In this document: piece by piece, positions 1 through 7,718 of the stretch
Position numbering within the stretch: position 1 is the first letter of the stretch
Layout: every line of letters starts with the position of its first letter
Origin: DASVUS01 sp036388675
Lineage (GTDB): Bacteria > Armatimonadota > Abditibacteriia > Abditibacteriales > Abditibacteriaceae
NCBI GenBank assembly: GCA_036388675.1
Contig: DASVRI010000015.1
Coordinates: 62,001 to 126,000 of the forward strand
DNA length: 64,000 bases
Reading direction: 5' to 3'
The notes under the pieces: model-generated
The model's database searches: none
Seen by the model: only the letters and a program-made list of their open reading frames with translations
What the model was told of the DNA's origin: nothing
Translations under genes and position numbers: made by a program

Positions 1-39
1 GAGCCTCTTCATCTTCCTTAACAAACATTTAATTGTGGC

Positions 40-97
40 AAGTTTTCCATAAAGTTTTCCCTGCCTGGGGATAACTTTGGGAGTAATTTGGGGATAA
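40..97. other. Possible DnaA-box cluster (origin-like)
   Basis: The AT-rich first 125 bases carry two TGGGGATAA boxes (66-74 and 89-97), each one base off the DnaA box TGTGGATAA and in the same orientation, 23 bp apart. A direct repeat AAGTTTTCC lies just before them (40-48 and 52-60). The next gene is dciA, a replication gene that in many bacteria sits in the dnaA-recF-gyrB neighbourhood, and parABS lies 52 kb away. dnaA itself is not in the window, so this could be one edge of oriC or only a DnaA-regulated promoter region. Confidence 0.35.
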
Positions 98-267
98 GTG
101 TGCGTAACCGCACTTTATTTCGGTTTTGGGCCCAAATGGGGTTGTCAATCCGCTGAAAATAGGTCTTTTCCCCGCAGCAGAACGCTACAATAACCGCACG
201 GTGCATAAACCGCTCGAATCACGCGGCGCACGATGCAGAAGTTGTAGCAACAATCGCAGACCGAAAC

Positions 268-777
268 ATGGAAAACGTCGCCAATATTGTCAACGGAGTA
301 CTCGATGCGCGCGGCTGGCGCGGCAAAGTGCTCGAACAGATGGCTGTCGAAATCTGGCCCGAAGTTGTGGGCGAAGCTATCGCGCGCCACACCCTCGCCG
401 AGAAGTTCAAGAGCGGCACGCTTTACGTCCGTGCTCGTTCGCCGCAGTGGACGCAAGAGTTGCATTTCCACGAAGCGCGCATCATCGCGCGCATCAATGG
501 TCGCCTGCGCCAGAACATCGTGCAGAAAATCCGTTGTTCGGTAACACCGCCGCGCGGCATCAAAGTCGGCGCTCTCAAGCCGAACTGGGAAGACCCCACA
601 TTTCCCGCCGCTCCGCCCGTGCCGCGTGGCGTAAAGCCGGTCAAAGACGACGAAGCGGCACGCCACGCGGAGAAAATCGTGGCTCAATCGAACATCGAAG
701 ACCCCGAAATCCGCGCCGTGATGGAAAACCTCATCGCCACGTCCATTCGCGCACGCGACCAGAAACCGCAGGCTTAA
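268..777 (+). CDS. dciA: DciA-like DUF721 protein
   Basis: This 169-residue protein has the DUF721 pattern: a WPxVVG motif near residues 30-35 followed by an ALARHT-like stretch, then a 'gtLyVrarSpqWtqEL' type segment at about residues 50-65 and a helix ending in RLRQNIVQKI. DUF721 proteins include DciA, the ancestral replicative-helicase operator that helps load DnaB at the origin and binds DNA. The C-terminal third is a Pro-rich, charged tail that is probably flexible. The start codon has no good Shine-Dalgarno sequence; a TACAAT box lies at 186-191. GAGTACTC at 296 encodes the GVL near the N terminus. Family assignment is from the motif pattern; helicase loading in this organism is inferred. 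Confidence 0.8.
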   Translation: MENVANIVNGVLDARGWRGKVLEQMAVEIWPEVVGEAIARHTLAEKFKSGTLYVRARSPQWTQELHFHEARIIARINGRLRQNIVQKIRCSVTPPRGIKVGALKPNWEDPTFPAAPPVPRGVKPVKDDEAARHAEKIVAQSNIEDPEIRAVMENLIATSIRARDQKPQA

Positions 778-936
778 TTCTTCTTGTATCCCACTTGTCT
801 CTTACACGCCTAAGGAACGAGAGTGGGAAAGCACTGACCACACGACCAGAGAGCAACGAGTTCTCGTACACCGAACCAACGATGTTTAGAGTCATCTTCG
901 AGCCTGTTTCAAAAGTCCTGCATTATACTTCCAAGA
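778..936. promoter_or_regulatory. Spacer with candidate leaderless promoter of the next gene
   Basis: The only recognisable signal in this 159-bp spacer is a TATACT box at 924-929, eight bases before the ATG at 937. Transcription starting about seven bases after such a box would begin at or next to the start codon, and no Shine-Dalgarno sequence precedes the gene. A convincing -35 box is not seen. Confidence 0.35.
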
Positions 937-1686
937 ATGCCGATAACTCTGTTTCGTACTGTTATAGCTTGGATGATTGTTCTTGCGTGTTTATGTCAGG
1001 GCTGCTACGACACGCCTCAACAGGTTACCCTCCCTCCAACCAAGCTCAGTGCTGTTGATTTGCAGTTTGGCCGCCAGCAAGTCGACCAAATGATGCGTGA
1101 TCGTAGTGAAATGATTTCTTGCGTTCAGAAAGATGACATCATCTATGAATGGGCAACTCGCCAGTTTGCGGGCGAAGCAACAGGCGAGCGAATCTACTGG
1201 TCTGCTGATCCACCAACTTGTCCTGTTGAATGCTTGAGCTCCCATAACCCAGCACATGAAATCTTAGGACCAGGACTAATAAAAATACGTGAGCGGCACG
1301 AATCAGGGCCAGAGAAAGGACGGAAGATAGGGTGTGAGGAATTATGGTCATGCGTGGTTTTTGAACTTTACAATATCTCATACGGTAAGGAACACAATGC
1401 AGTCTACAATGCTGCGATCTCGGGGCAGACAGGTAAGCAACAGTACATAATAGGGGTAGCCAAGATAGAGTTCAAAGCTATAAAAGAAACGGCTCAGTTC
1501 CACGATGAGGTGTGGCGTCCTTGGTCCAAAACTAAAGGAAAGAGTACTGAACCATCCTACTGGTTCACGAATGAGCCTGACACTTATAGTGAGTGGATAA
1601 AGCAGTACAATGACCCTTCTGGTTATCCATACAGTTATTACGGGCACGAGTATGACTCAGAGATCGCACCTCACATAAAAAGATAG
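937..1686 (+). CDS. Hypothetical secreted or lipid-anchored protein
   Basis: I do not recognise this 249-residue protein. Residues 1-23 form a short hydrophobic signal with two possible lipidation cysteines (VLAC at 15-18 or QGC at 21-23), so it is probably exported and perhaps anchored as a lipoprotein. The mature part is rich in Tyr, Trp, Glu and Lys, contains several Cys (around residues 95-130) that could form disulfides, and ends in a Tyr-rich segment. Base composition looks lower in GC than the neighbours, and it lies in a 3.3-kb stretch with no GAGTACTC site, consistent with recent acquisition. No function is assigned. Confidence 0.6.
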   Translation: MPITLFRTVIAWMIVLACLCQGCYDTPQQVTLPPTKLSAVDLQFGRQQVDQMMRDRSEMISCVQKDDIIYEWATRQFAGEATGERIYWSADPPTCPVECLSSHNPAHEILGPGLIKIRERHESGPEKGRKIGCEELWSCVVFELYNISYGKEHNAVYNAAISGQTGKQQYIIGVAKIEFKAIKETAQFHDEVWRPWSKTKGKSTEPSYWFTNEPDTYSEWIKQYNDPSGYPYSYYGHEYDSEIAPHIKR

Positions 1687-1824
1687 CCGCACAATTGGGC
1701 AATACCAAAATGAGGCAGCCTGTCGGTAACAAGGTTCATCCGCAGCACAGTAGCGGTTTCACACAAAGGGCGGTTTCGTAATCCCGCGCGGGAAGCAGAA
1801 CCTCAAGACTGAATTCTCGGTGTG

Positions 1825-1930
1825 ACATCGCCAATAACCCGCCACTGCGCTAAAATCACTCGCGATGCATGATATTAAATTCATTCGCGCCAGTACCAAT
1901 CTCGCTAAGAGGCATATGGTCAATAAATGA
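1825..1930 (+). pseudogene. Duplicated serS promoter and first 21 codons (decayed)
   Basis: This stretch repeats 2688-2790, the promoter and 5' end of serS: the same ACATCGCCA block, the same GCTAAAATC box, and an ATG (1865) followed by an almost identical start of the protein. The copy reads MHDIKFIRAS, then further serS-like residues, and stops at TGA 1928-1930 after 21 codons. Differences from serS are scattered over the copy, so it is not a sequencing artefact. It is a remnant of a duplication that now brackets the GNAT gene; an alternative is a short regulatory leader peptide, which I consider less likely. Confidence 0.75.
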
Positions 1931-2126
1931 AGAATGCACAACATCAAAGTCTGTGCAATTTACTCGCGCATTGTCCGCTAGTGACCAAAGACACTCCTCT
2001 GATGCATCGGAATTGCACCCGGTTTTCTCGCGCCCAAAATTCACTTTCATTGGATGTATCGCTTCTCTGTTGCGGGATTTTAGCAAGATTCCAACGGAAA
2101 GCTGATGTTTCGCGAGAGCAGGAGTT
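1931..2126. other. Spacer without recognisable gene
   Basis: Between the serS fragment and the GNAT gene there is about 200 bp with no convincing gene. Reading frames in it are short and show no family resemblance. The last bases contain an AGGAG Shine-Dalgarno sequence for the GNAT gene. The stretch probably arrived with the GNAT gene. Confidence 0.4.
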
Positions 2127-2645
2127 ATGCTGCACACATTATCGAGAACAGAAACTCGTTATTATTTGGAAATGTGCCGACCGGAAGATCTCCGTCCTGC
2201 ACCACCCGTGCATGAAGATGTTGAACTGAAGCAACTCAAAGAACCAGACTCACAATTGCGCCGTTGGCTTTATGAAGAGGTCGGCGACAGATGGGGCTGG
2301 AGAGACAGAGCCTACTGGACAGATCACGAATGGAACCAGCACTTGCTTCGTGCTGATATTGAAATCTGGATCTTGTGGTCGCAACAAGAGCCACTTGGCT
2401 ATTTTGAATTGGAAAAGGAAGCGTCGAGCGGTGTCAGAATCACTCATTTTGGCCTGCGTCCTCAATTTACAGGACGTGGCATTGGTGGTCACCTGCTCAC
2501 ATTAGCGATTCGAAGAGCCTGGCGCATTGGAGCCACACGCGTCTGGCTGCATACTTCTTCTTTCGATCATCCTCATGCCCTGGCAAATTATCAGGCGCGC
2601 GGTCTTCATCTTTTTAAGACTGAAGTCATTCAACCCGAATTGTAG
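2127..2645 (+). CDS. GNAT-family N-acetyltransferase
   Basis: The 172-residue protein has the GNAT acetyl-CoA-binding motif A near residues 110-130, where a beta strand (ITHFGLRPQF) runs into the pyrophosphate loop GRGIGG and a long helix. Residues 85-100 (the substrate-side strand, GYFELEKE) and a C-terminal motif B-like region with ARGLHLFKTE also fit. GNAT enzymes transfer acetyl from acetyl-CoA to an amine; the substrate cannot be told from sequence. The start is an ATG with AGGAG five bases upstream. The gene sits between a decayed copy of the serS 5' end and serS itself and carries no GAGTACTC, suggesting it was inserted together with the duplication. Confidence 0.8.
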   Translation: MLHTLSRTETRYYLEMCRPEDLRPAPPVHEDVELKQLKEPDSQLRRWLYEEVGDRWGWRDRAYWTDHEWNQHLLRADIEIWILWSQQEPLGYFELEKEASSGVRITHFGLRPQFTGRGIGGHLLTLAIRRAWRIGATRVWLHTSSFDHPHALANYQARGLHLFKTEVIQPEL

Positions 2646-2713
2646 AAACACAAAGCGGTTCAGAATTGAGGTTCACCAAATGCCATAACATCGCCATTTG
2701 CTCCACACTGAGC

Positions 2714-2719
2714 TAAAAT
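2714..2719 (+). promoter_or_regulatory. serS -10 box, probably leaderless
   Basis: TAAAAT lies eight bases before the serS ATG at 2728, and no Shine-Dalgarno sequence is present in between. The same box and spacing are kept in the decayed duplicate (ATG at 1865). The transcript would start at or within a few bases of the start codon. Confidence 0.4.
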
Positions 2720-2727
2720 CTGTGGCG

Positions 2728-4020
2728 ATGCATGATATTAAATTCCTACGCGCCAATGCCGATCTTGTAAAGCAGCATCTGGCCAATAAAAACATCCAAG
2801 ATGGCGTGGCGCTGGTCGATGAAGTTCTCCAACTCGATGAACAGCGTCGCAACGCGCTTTTTGAGGTGGAACAGCTTAAAAAGCAGCGCAACGAAGCCTC
2901 GCAGCAAGTGGCCAAGCTGAAAAAAAGCGGCGAGGACGCGACACAGATCATTGAAGAAACGCGCCACCTGGGCGACCGCATCGGCGCGCTGGATGCCGAT
3001 GCACGCGAAGTGGACGCCGTTCTGGCCACGCGGCTCTTGGAGATTCCCAACGTTCACGCGCCGGATGTGCCCATTGGGGCGGTTGAAGATGATAATGTCG
3101 AAGTGCGCAAGTGGGGCGAAATTCCGCAGTTCAGTTTCGAGCCGAAGCCGCACTGGGAAATTGGCGAAAATCTGCGCATTATCGACTTTGAGCGCGGCGC
3201 TAAAATCAGCGGTTCTCGTTTTTACGTGCTGCGTGGCGCCGGTGCGCGACTGGAACGAGCCCTCATCACGCTGATGCTGGACGTTCACACGCAGCAGCAT
3301 GGCTACGAAGAAATTCTGCCGCCGTTCCTGGTGCGTCCCGAAGCGATGACCGGCGCTGGTGTGCTGCCAAAGTTTGGCGAGGACGCTTATCACGTGGAGC
3401 GCGACGATTTGTGGCTCATTCCCACGGCCGAAGTGCCCGTCACGGCGCTGCATAACGAAGAGATTCTCGATGTGGCGCAATTGCCCATTAAATATGCGGC
3501 GTATTCGGCCTGTTTTCGCAGCGAAGCCGGCGCGGCAGGGCGCGACACGCGCGGTTTAATTCGCGTGCATCAATTCAATAAGGTCGAGTTGGTAAAGTTT
3601 GTCGCTCCCGAGTACTCGTATGACGAATTGGAAAAGCTGACGCGCGACGCCGAAGTCATTCTGGAAATGTTGGAGCTGCCGTATCGCACGGTCGAGCATT
3701 GCACTGGCGACCTGGGTTTCAAAGCCACTAAGGCATATGACGTGGAAGTGTGGCTGCCGGCACAGAACACCTATCGCGAAATTTCGAGCTGCTCCAACTT
3801 TGAGGCGTTTCAGGCGCGGCGCAGCGGCATTCGTTATCGCCCGCTGGATGAGAACGGCAAAGCGGGCAAACCGGAGTTTGTGCACACCTTGAACGGTTCG
3901 GGTCTCGCCATTGGGCGCACTATGGCGGCGATTCTGGAAAACTTTCAACAGAGTGACGGCACGGTACGTATTCCGGCAGCGTTACGACCTTATCTTGGTG
4001 GGCTGGAAAGCATCAGTTGA
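2728..4020 (+). CDS. serS: Seryl-tRNA synthetase
   Basis: This 430-residue class II aminoacyl-tRNA synthetase charges tRNA-Ser (and tRNA-Sec) with serine in the cytosol. Residues 1-105 form the long antiparallel coiled-coil arm that grips the tRNA variable arm, rich in K, Q and E. The catalytic part shows the family features: motif 2 around ACFRSEAGAAGRDTRGLIRVHQF (residues about 255-277, FRxE and the R of the motif), the serine-binding TAEVP, and motif 3 GSGLAIGRTMAAILEN near the C terminus. A TTG 30 bases upstream is in frame, but the family N terminus (M-x-D-x-K-F-x-R) places the start at the ATG at 2728. One GAGTACTC encodes EYS at 3610. Confidence 0.95.
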   Translation: MHDIKFLRANADLVKQHLANKNIQDGVALVDEVLQLDEQRRNALFEVEQLKKQRNEASQQVAKLKKSGEDATQIIEETRHLGDRIGALDADAREVDAVLATRLLEIPNVHAPDVPIGAVEDDNVEVRKWGEIPQFSFEPKPHWEIGENLRIIDFERGAKISGSRFYVLRGAGARLERALITLMLDVHTQQHGYEEILPPFLVRPEAMTGAGVLPKFGEDAYHVERDDLWLIPTAEVPVTALHNEEILDVAQLPIKYAAYSACFRSEAGAAGRDTRGLIRVHQFNKVELVKFVAPEYSYDELEKLTRDAEVILEMLELPYRTVEHCTGDLGFKATKAYDVEVWLPAQNTYREISSCSNFEAFQARRSGIRYRPLDENGKAGKPEFVHTLNGSGLAIGRTMAAILENFQQSDGTVRIPAALRPYLGGLESIS

Positions 4021-4043
4021 TGGGTGCCGAAAATCAATCAACT

Positions 4044-4176
4044 GAGTACTCGAAGATTTTCGTTCCGCAATTGCGCTATACTTTAAGGCGTTGCGCGGAG
4101 TGAATTGAACCCGAACGAGCGCGCCCCAACCGTGGCGCGCTTTTGCTTTTGCGGCCGTGCTCTTCGCATCCATCTT
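4044..4176 (+). promoter_or_regulatory. Promoter plus leader with terminator-like hairpin
   Basis: After serS there is a GAGTACTC (4044), a TATACT box (4077-4082) and then a hairpin AGCGCGCC / GGCGCGCT (4118-4125 and 4134-4141) followed by TTTTGCTTTT. This looks like a Rho-independent terminator. If the TATACT box is active, the hairpin lies in the leader of the next gene and could act as an attenuator; otherwise it simply ends serS transcription by readthrough. An ATG at 4105 would put this hairpin inside the coding region, which argues against that start. Confidence 0.45.
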
Positions 4177-5586
4177 ATGCCTTTTACCCGAGCCGGACAA
4201 CTCGCGCGCGAAACGCCACTCGCGCGGCCCGACGACCCACTGGGTCTCGTCGCGGAAAACCTGCGCGAATCGCACTATGGCGCGATTCCTGTGGTGGAGG
4301 GCGATGTCGCGCAAACTCTGCCCGACGGAAAAACACCGCTGCGCTTATTGGGACTTATCGACGAGCACGATTTGTCGCAAGCCGTGCTGCCCATTTTGCA
4401 ACGCGCCGAAATGCAGCGTGTGGAAGCCGCGCAGATTGCGACTAATGGCCATGCGCCGAATGCGTATGCGACAGTGGCGGTGCCCGGCACTTCCAGCGAA
4501 TCGGCATCGGCTAACGGTGCGCCGTTCATGGCCATGCCGGAGCTGGTTCAGGGATTAACAAGTAACGGTTATCACGCCAACGGCATGCGCACGACGGGCG
4601 AAGATGCCGCCGATGCTCTGTTAGCGGTGCAAGAAATTTCCAACCTGACGGCGCGGGCCATCATGCGGCCCAGCGTGCCGTTTATTCCGGCTGCGTTTTC
4701 GCTGCACAACGCGTTGCTGGCGCTTGACCGCTACGAATGCAGCGCCTTGCCTGTCGTGGATGCTGCTGGCAGCTATCGCGGCATGGTTTCGCGCGCCGAC
4801 CTGGTTGCGGCACTGGGGCATCAGGTGCGCCCGCCGGTTGTCGGTGGCATGGCCACGCCGCTTGGCGTGTGGCTCACAACAGGAACGCTGAGCGGCGGCG
4901 CACCGGCACTGGGACTTTTTCTCTCCGGTGCAACGCTGGCATTCTGTTTCTTCGTGGCACATTACGGGTTGCTGCTGACCCTGCAATCGTTCAATCCCGA
5001 GTGGGCGATGATGTTTTTGTCCGGGCGGATGGGTGCGCTGTCTTCAGTGGGTAGCCTGCTCAATCTTGCGTTTACCGCCGCCGAAGGATTGCTATTTCTG
5101 CTGGTGTTGCGTGCCTTGCCCATGGCGGGCATTCACGCGGCGGAGCATCAAACTGTGTGGGCCATTGAACGCGGTCTGCCTCTGCGACCCGAATTCGTGA
5201 AGCAGATGCCGCGCGCTCACCCACGCTGCGGCACGAATCTGGTCGCTTTGGCGGGTCTGATTCAGATCACGTTGGGACACCTGCCTTCGTTCGACCCGTT
5301 TTACGTTCTGATGGCGCTACTTTTTATCTACTTTGGGTGGCGCTCGTTCGGCACGCTGTTGCAGGAATGGTTCACCACAAGGCCGCCATCGGCCAAACAA
5401 CTGGAAAGCGGCATTCGCGCCGGCGTTGAATTGATGGAGAAGTATCAGGCACAGCCGCATGTGATGGGTTCGTTCGGACAAAGGCTGTTTAATTCCGGCA
5501 TTCTGCTGTCGGGATTGGGGCTGCTGCTCACCACGACTGCCCTCGACTTTGCGGCGCAGTGGATCATGCTTCAACTGGCACGCTAG
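4177..5586 (+). CDS. CBS-domain and DUF1385 fusion membrane protein
   Basis: About 469 residues in two parts. The N-terminal part holds a CBS pair split by a roughly 90-residue Ala/Gly-rich insert: one half at about residues 5-75 and the other around 165-235 (ending in SALPVVDAAGSYRGMVSRADL), typical of adenosyl-nucleotide sensing. The C-terminal part is a DUF1385-like membrane domain with several hydrophobic segments and the signature AEHQTVWAIE followed by HPRCGTNLV (about residues 320-355). DUF1385 proteins are integral membrane proteins of unknown function. I placed the start at the ATG encoding MPFTRAG because the upstream in-frame ATG (4105) spans a terminator hairpin. The next gene starts eight bases after the stop, so the two are probably cotranscribed. 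Confidence 0.75.
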   Translation: MPFTRAGQLARETPLARPDDPLGLVAENLRESHYGAIPVVEGDVAQTLPDGKTPLRLLGLIDEHDLSQAVLPILQRAEMQRVEAAQIATNGHAPNAYATVAVPGTSSESASANGAPFMAMPELVQGLTSNGYHANGMRTTGEDAADALLAVQEISNLTARAIMRPSVPFIPAAFSLHNALLALDRYECSALPVVDAAGSYRGMVSRADLVAALGHQVRPPVVGGMATPLGVWLTTGTLSGGAPALGLFLSGATLAFCFFVAHYGLLLTLQSFNPEWAMMFLSGRMGALSSVGSLLNLAFTAAEGLLFLLVLRALPMAGIHAAEHQTVWAIERGLPLRPEFVKQMPRAHPRCGTNLVALAGLIQITLGHLPSFDPFYVLMALLFIYFGWRSFGTLLQEWFTTRPPSAKQLESGIRAGVELMEKYQAQPHVMGSFGQRLFNSGILLSGLGLLLTTTALDFAAQWIMLQLAR

Positions 5587-5594
5587 GGGCTGCG

Positions 5595-7289
5595 GTGAGT
5601 ACTCGTTACGACAGCGGAGATGCGGTTACGTGCCCGGCACTACAGCAGTTGCTGCAAGGCGCCGTGGCGCAGTTGCAAAATGAAGGTGTTGTAGAACGCA
5701 GAGAACACACGTTTTGGGTGCAGCGTGTCCCGGCGAAGATGCGTGCGCAGCATGGCGATTTTTGGTCGAACGCGGCTCTGGTGTTGGCCGCAGAAGGTGA
5801 AGCGAGTACTCGTAAAAGCGCCGGAGAACTGGCGCGCTGTATAATTGAGCGCATCGAATGGAGCGGCAGTGTGCAAGAAGCCAACGGCAGAATTAATTTT
5901 CAGTTAGATGAGAGTGCGATTGCTCGTGGTGTGGCGCGCGCAGTGGAAGAGCGCGAGCATTACGGCGCAAGCGACGCCTTAGCGGGAACGCGGGTCGTGG
6001 TGGAATTCGTTTCCGCCGAGCCGAGCGGGCCTTTGCCGTTTACCGCCGCTCGCAGCGCCGCCATGGGCGATGCACTGTGTCGCATCTTGGCGCTGCAAGG
6101 CGCATCGGTCACGCGCGAGTATTATCTCAACGACGCGGAATCGTCTTCCCGAATGCGCCTGCTGGGCGAAAGCGTGGCCGCGATCTATCTTTCGTCGTTC
6201 GGGCACGAGAGCGAACCGCCTGAAGGGGCCATGGACGATGCGTTCGTGCGCGGCGTGGCGCAGGGAATCGCTTCGCGTGAAGGTAACGCCTATCTGCTGA
6301 TGCCTGAAAGCGAGCGCGCGGCGCTGTTCGCACGCAAGGCGCTGGACGCCATTGTGACGGCGCAGAAGGCCACTCTGCGTGACTTCGGTGTGCGTTTCGA
6401 TGTATGGACATCCGAGCAGGCATTGCGCGATGAAGGTCGCGTCACGGCATCGTTGCAAAAACTGCGCGAGCGCGGCCATTTGTATGAGCGTGACGGCGCC
6501 GAATGGCTGCGCACCACCACGTTTGGCGACAACGCCGATCGCACGGTTGTGCGCACCAACGGCAAACCGACGTATCTGGCGACCGACATCGCCTATCACG
6601 GCTTTAAGCTGGAGCGCGGTTTCGACCGCCTGATTAACATCTGGTCGGCAGAGCACCGACAATATATCGCGCGCACGCGAGCCGCGCTGCTGGCGGGCGG
6701 CTGCGATGCAGATAAGGTCGAAGTCATTCCGTGTGAAAACTCACGCTGGCTGCGCGAGGGTGCTCCGGTGCGGCGTGGTGCGGGCGGCGGCGTCTTCACC
6801 ATGGACGAAGCGCTACGCGCTGTGGGCCGCGATACCTTGCGTTTTCTGCTGGTGCGCCGGGGTTGGGACGACATTGTCGATATCGACGCAGAAACCGCGC
6901 GCCGCGATGACGAAACAAATCCGGCTTATGCCGCGCGCTTGGTGCCGGCTCGTTTGAGCACGCTGATTCGCGAAGCCGAAGCGCGCGCCGGAAGTGGAAC
7001 AGTGGGCACTATCGAGTACTCGCAGTGGAGCGAGGCCGAGCAAAGCGTGGCTCGCCTGGTGGCGTTATGGCCGGACGTTGCTCTGGGAGCCGCCACGCGC
7101 CGCGCACCGCAGGAAGTGGCACAGTTCGTCAGCGAGCTGGCAGCGGGTGTGCGCGACATCGTAAAAACTGCGCAGCCAAACAACGACACGGCCATAAACG
7201 CGGTGCGCTTGCCCTTACTGCAGGCGGCGCGCGTAGTGGCCGCCAATGCACTTCAAGCGCTGGGTGTTGACGCAGCAACCAAGTTATAA
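5595..7289 (+). CDS. Arginyl-tRNA synthetase homologue lacking HIGH motif
   Basis: The 564-residue protein matches ArgRS along its length: an N-terminal Arg-tRNA-binding-like domain, a catalytic Rossmann domain starting VVVEFVSAEPSGPL, the segment VTREYYLND, the AEHRQYIAR region, and a C-terminal all-helical anticodon-binding domain. The ATP-binding HIGH motif, normally HVGHGR straight after GPL, is replaced by PFTAAR, and the MSK loop is replaced by RRGAGGG; the C-terminal FHxFY position reads VRDIV. These losses argue against aminoacylation. The start is GTG at 5595 with AGGGG upstream, and GTG plus AGTACTC forms the palindrome; an ATG at 5559 overlaps the previous gene and is less likely. 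It may be a regulatory or tRNA-binding paralogue; a true argS should be elsewhere. Confidence 0.75.
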   Translation: MSTRYDSGDAVTCPALQQLLQGAVAQLQNEGVVERREHTFWVQRVPAKMRAQHGDFWSNAALVLAAEGEASTRKSAGELARCIIERIEWSGSVQEANGRINFQLDESAIARGVARAVEEREHYGASDALAGTRVVVEFVSAEPSGPLPFTAARSAAMGDALCRILALQGASVTREYYLNDAESSSRMRLLGESVAAIYLSSFGHESEPPEGAMDDAFVRGVAQGIASREGNAYLLMPESERAALFARKALDAIVTAQKATLRDFGVRFDVWTSEQALRDEGRVTASLQKLRERGHLYERDGAEWLRTTTFGDNADRTVVRTNGKPTYLATDIAYHGFKLERGFDRLINIWSAEHRQYIARTRAALLAGGCDADKVEVIPCENSRWLREGAPVRRGAGGGVFTMDEALRAVGRDTLRFLLVRRGWDDIVDIDAETARRDDETNPAYAARLVPARLSTLIREAEARAGSGTVGTIEYSQWSEAEQSVARLVALWPDVALGAATRRAPQEVAQFVSELAAGVRDIVKTAQPNNDTAINAVRLPLLQAARVVAANALQALGVDAATKL

Positions 7290-7319
7290 AGTGGTACTCA
7301 AACCAAACGAGGCAAATCG

Positions 7320-7718
7320 ATGAGTGAAGGCGCGAATCCGCTGGCGGGAATCGTTGGATTCTGGATGTTGATGCAGTTGGCGTCCACGCTGGCTTTGCTG
7401 CTGGGCGGTATTTACGGCTTGTATTGCCTGAGCCGCGCCGCATCAGGCATGGAACGCCTGGCGGCGGCTGTCGAGCGCCTGGTCGCCGAACGCGCCACGC
7501 CCAACCTGCAAATGCCGATGGCCCCGCGCGATGCGCAGAGCGCAAATGTTACGGGCGCAGTGCCTCCGGTGTCTTCGGCCACGACTTATCCTGCTGCCAC
7601 GCCGCAGCCTTTCGTCCCGCAGGTGTCGCCGGATGCAACAGCGACAACGGTTCCAACCGCTCCGATCGCGCCAGTTGCGCCGGGTTCAATTCCCACTGAG
7701 GCGCCGAGGCTGCCATGA
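7320..7718 (+). CDS. Small single-pass membrane protein
   Basis: The 132-residue product has one hydrophobic segment (about residues 10-38, ending GIYGLYCLSRA), a short amphipathic helix (MERLAAAVERLVAER) and a Pro/Ala/Thr-rich tail that is probably disordered. I do not recognise a family. It follows the ArgRS-like gene by 30 bp, has a GAGG sequence upstream, and its TGA overlaps the ATG of rpe (ATGA), so it is translationally coupled to rpe. The overlapping ATGA is part of a GAGTACTC palindrome. Confidence 0.6.
   Translation: MSEGANPLAGIVGFWMLMQLASTLALLLGGIYGLYCLSRAASGMERLAAAVERLVAERATPNLQMPMAPRDAQSANVTGAVPPVSSATTYPAATPQPFVPQVSPDATATTVPTAPIAPVAPGSIPTEAPRLP

Noticed and set aside
126..1058. 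310-residue plus-strand reading frame from 126
   Set aside because: It is a shadow of dciA in another frame, rich in Arg and Ser with no domain pattern, and it also runs through the spacer into the lipoprotein gene.
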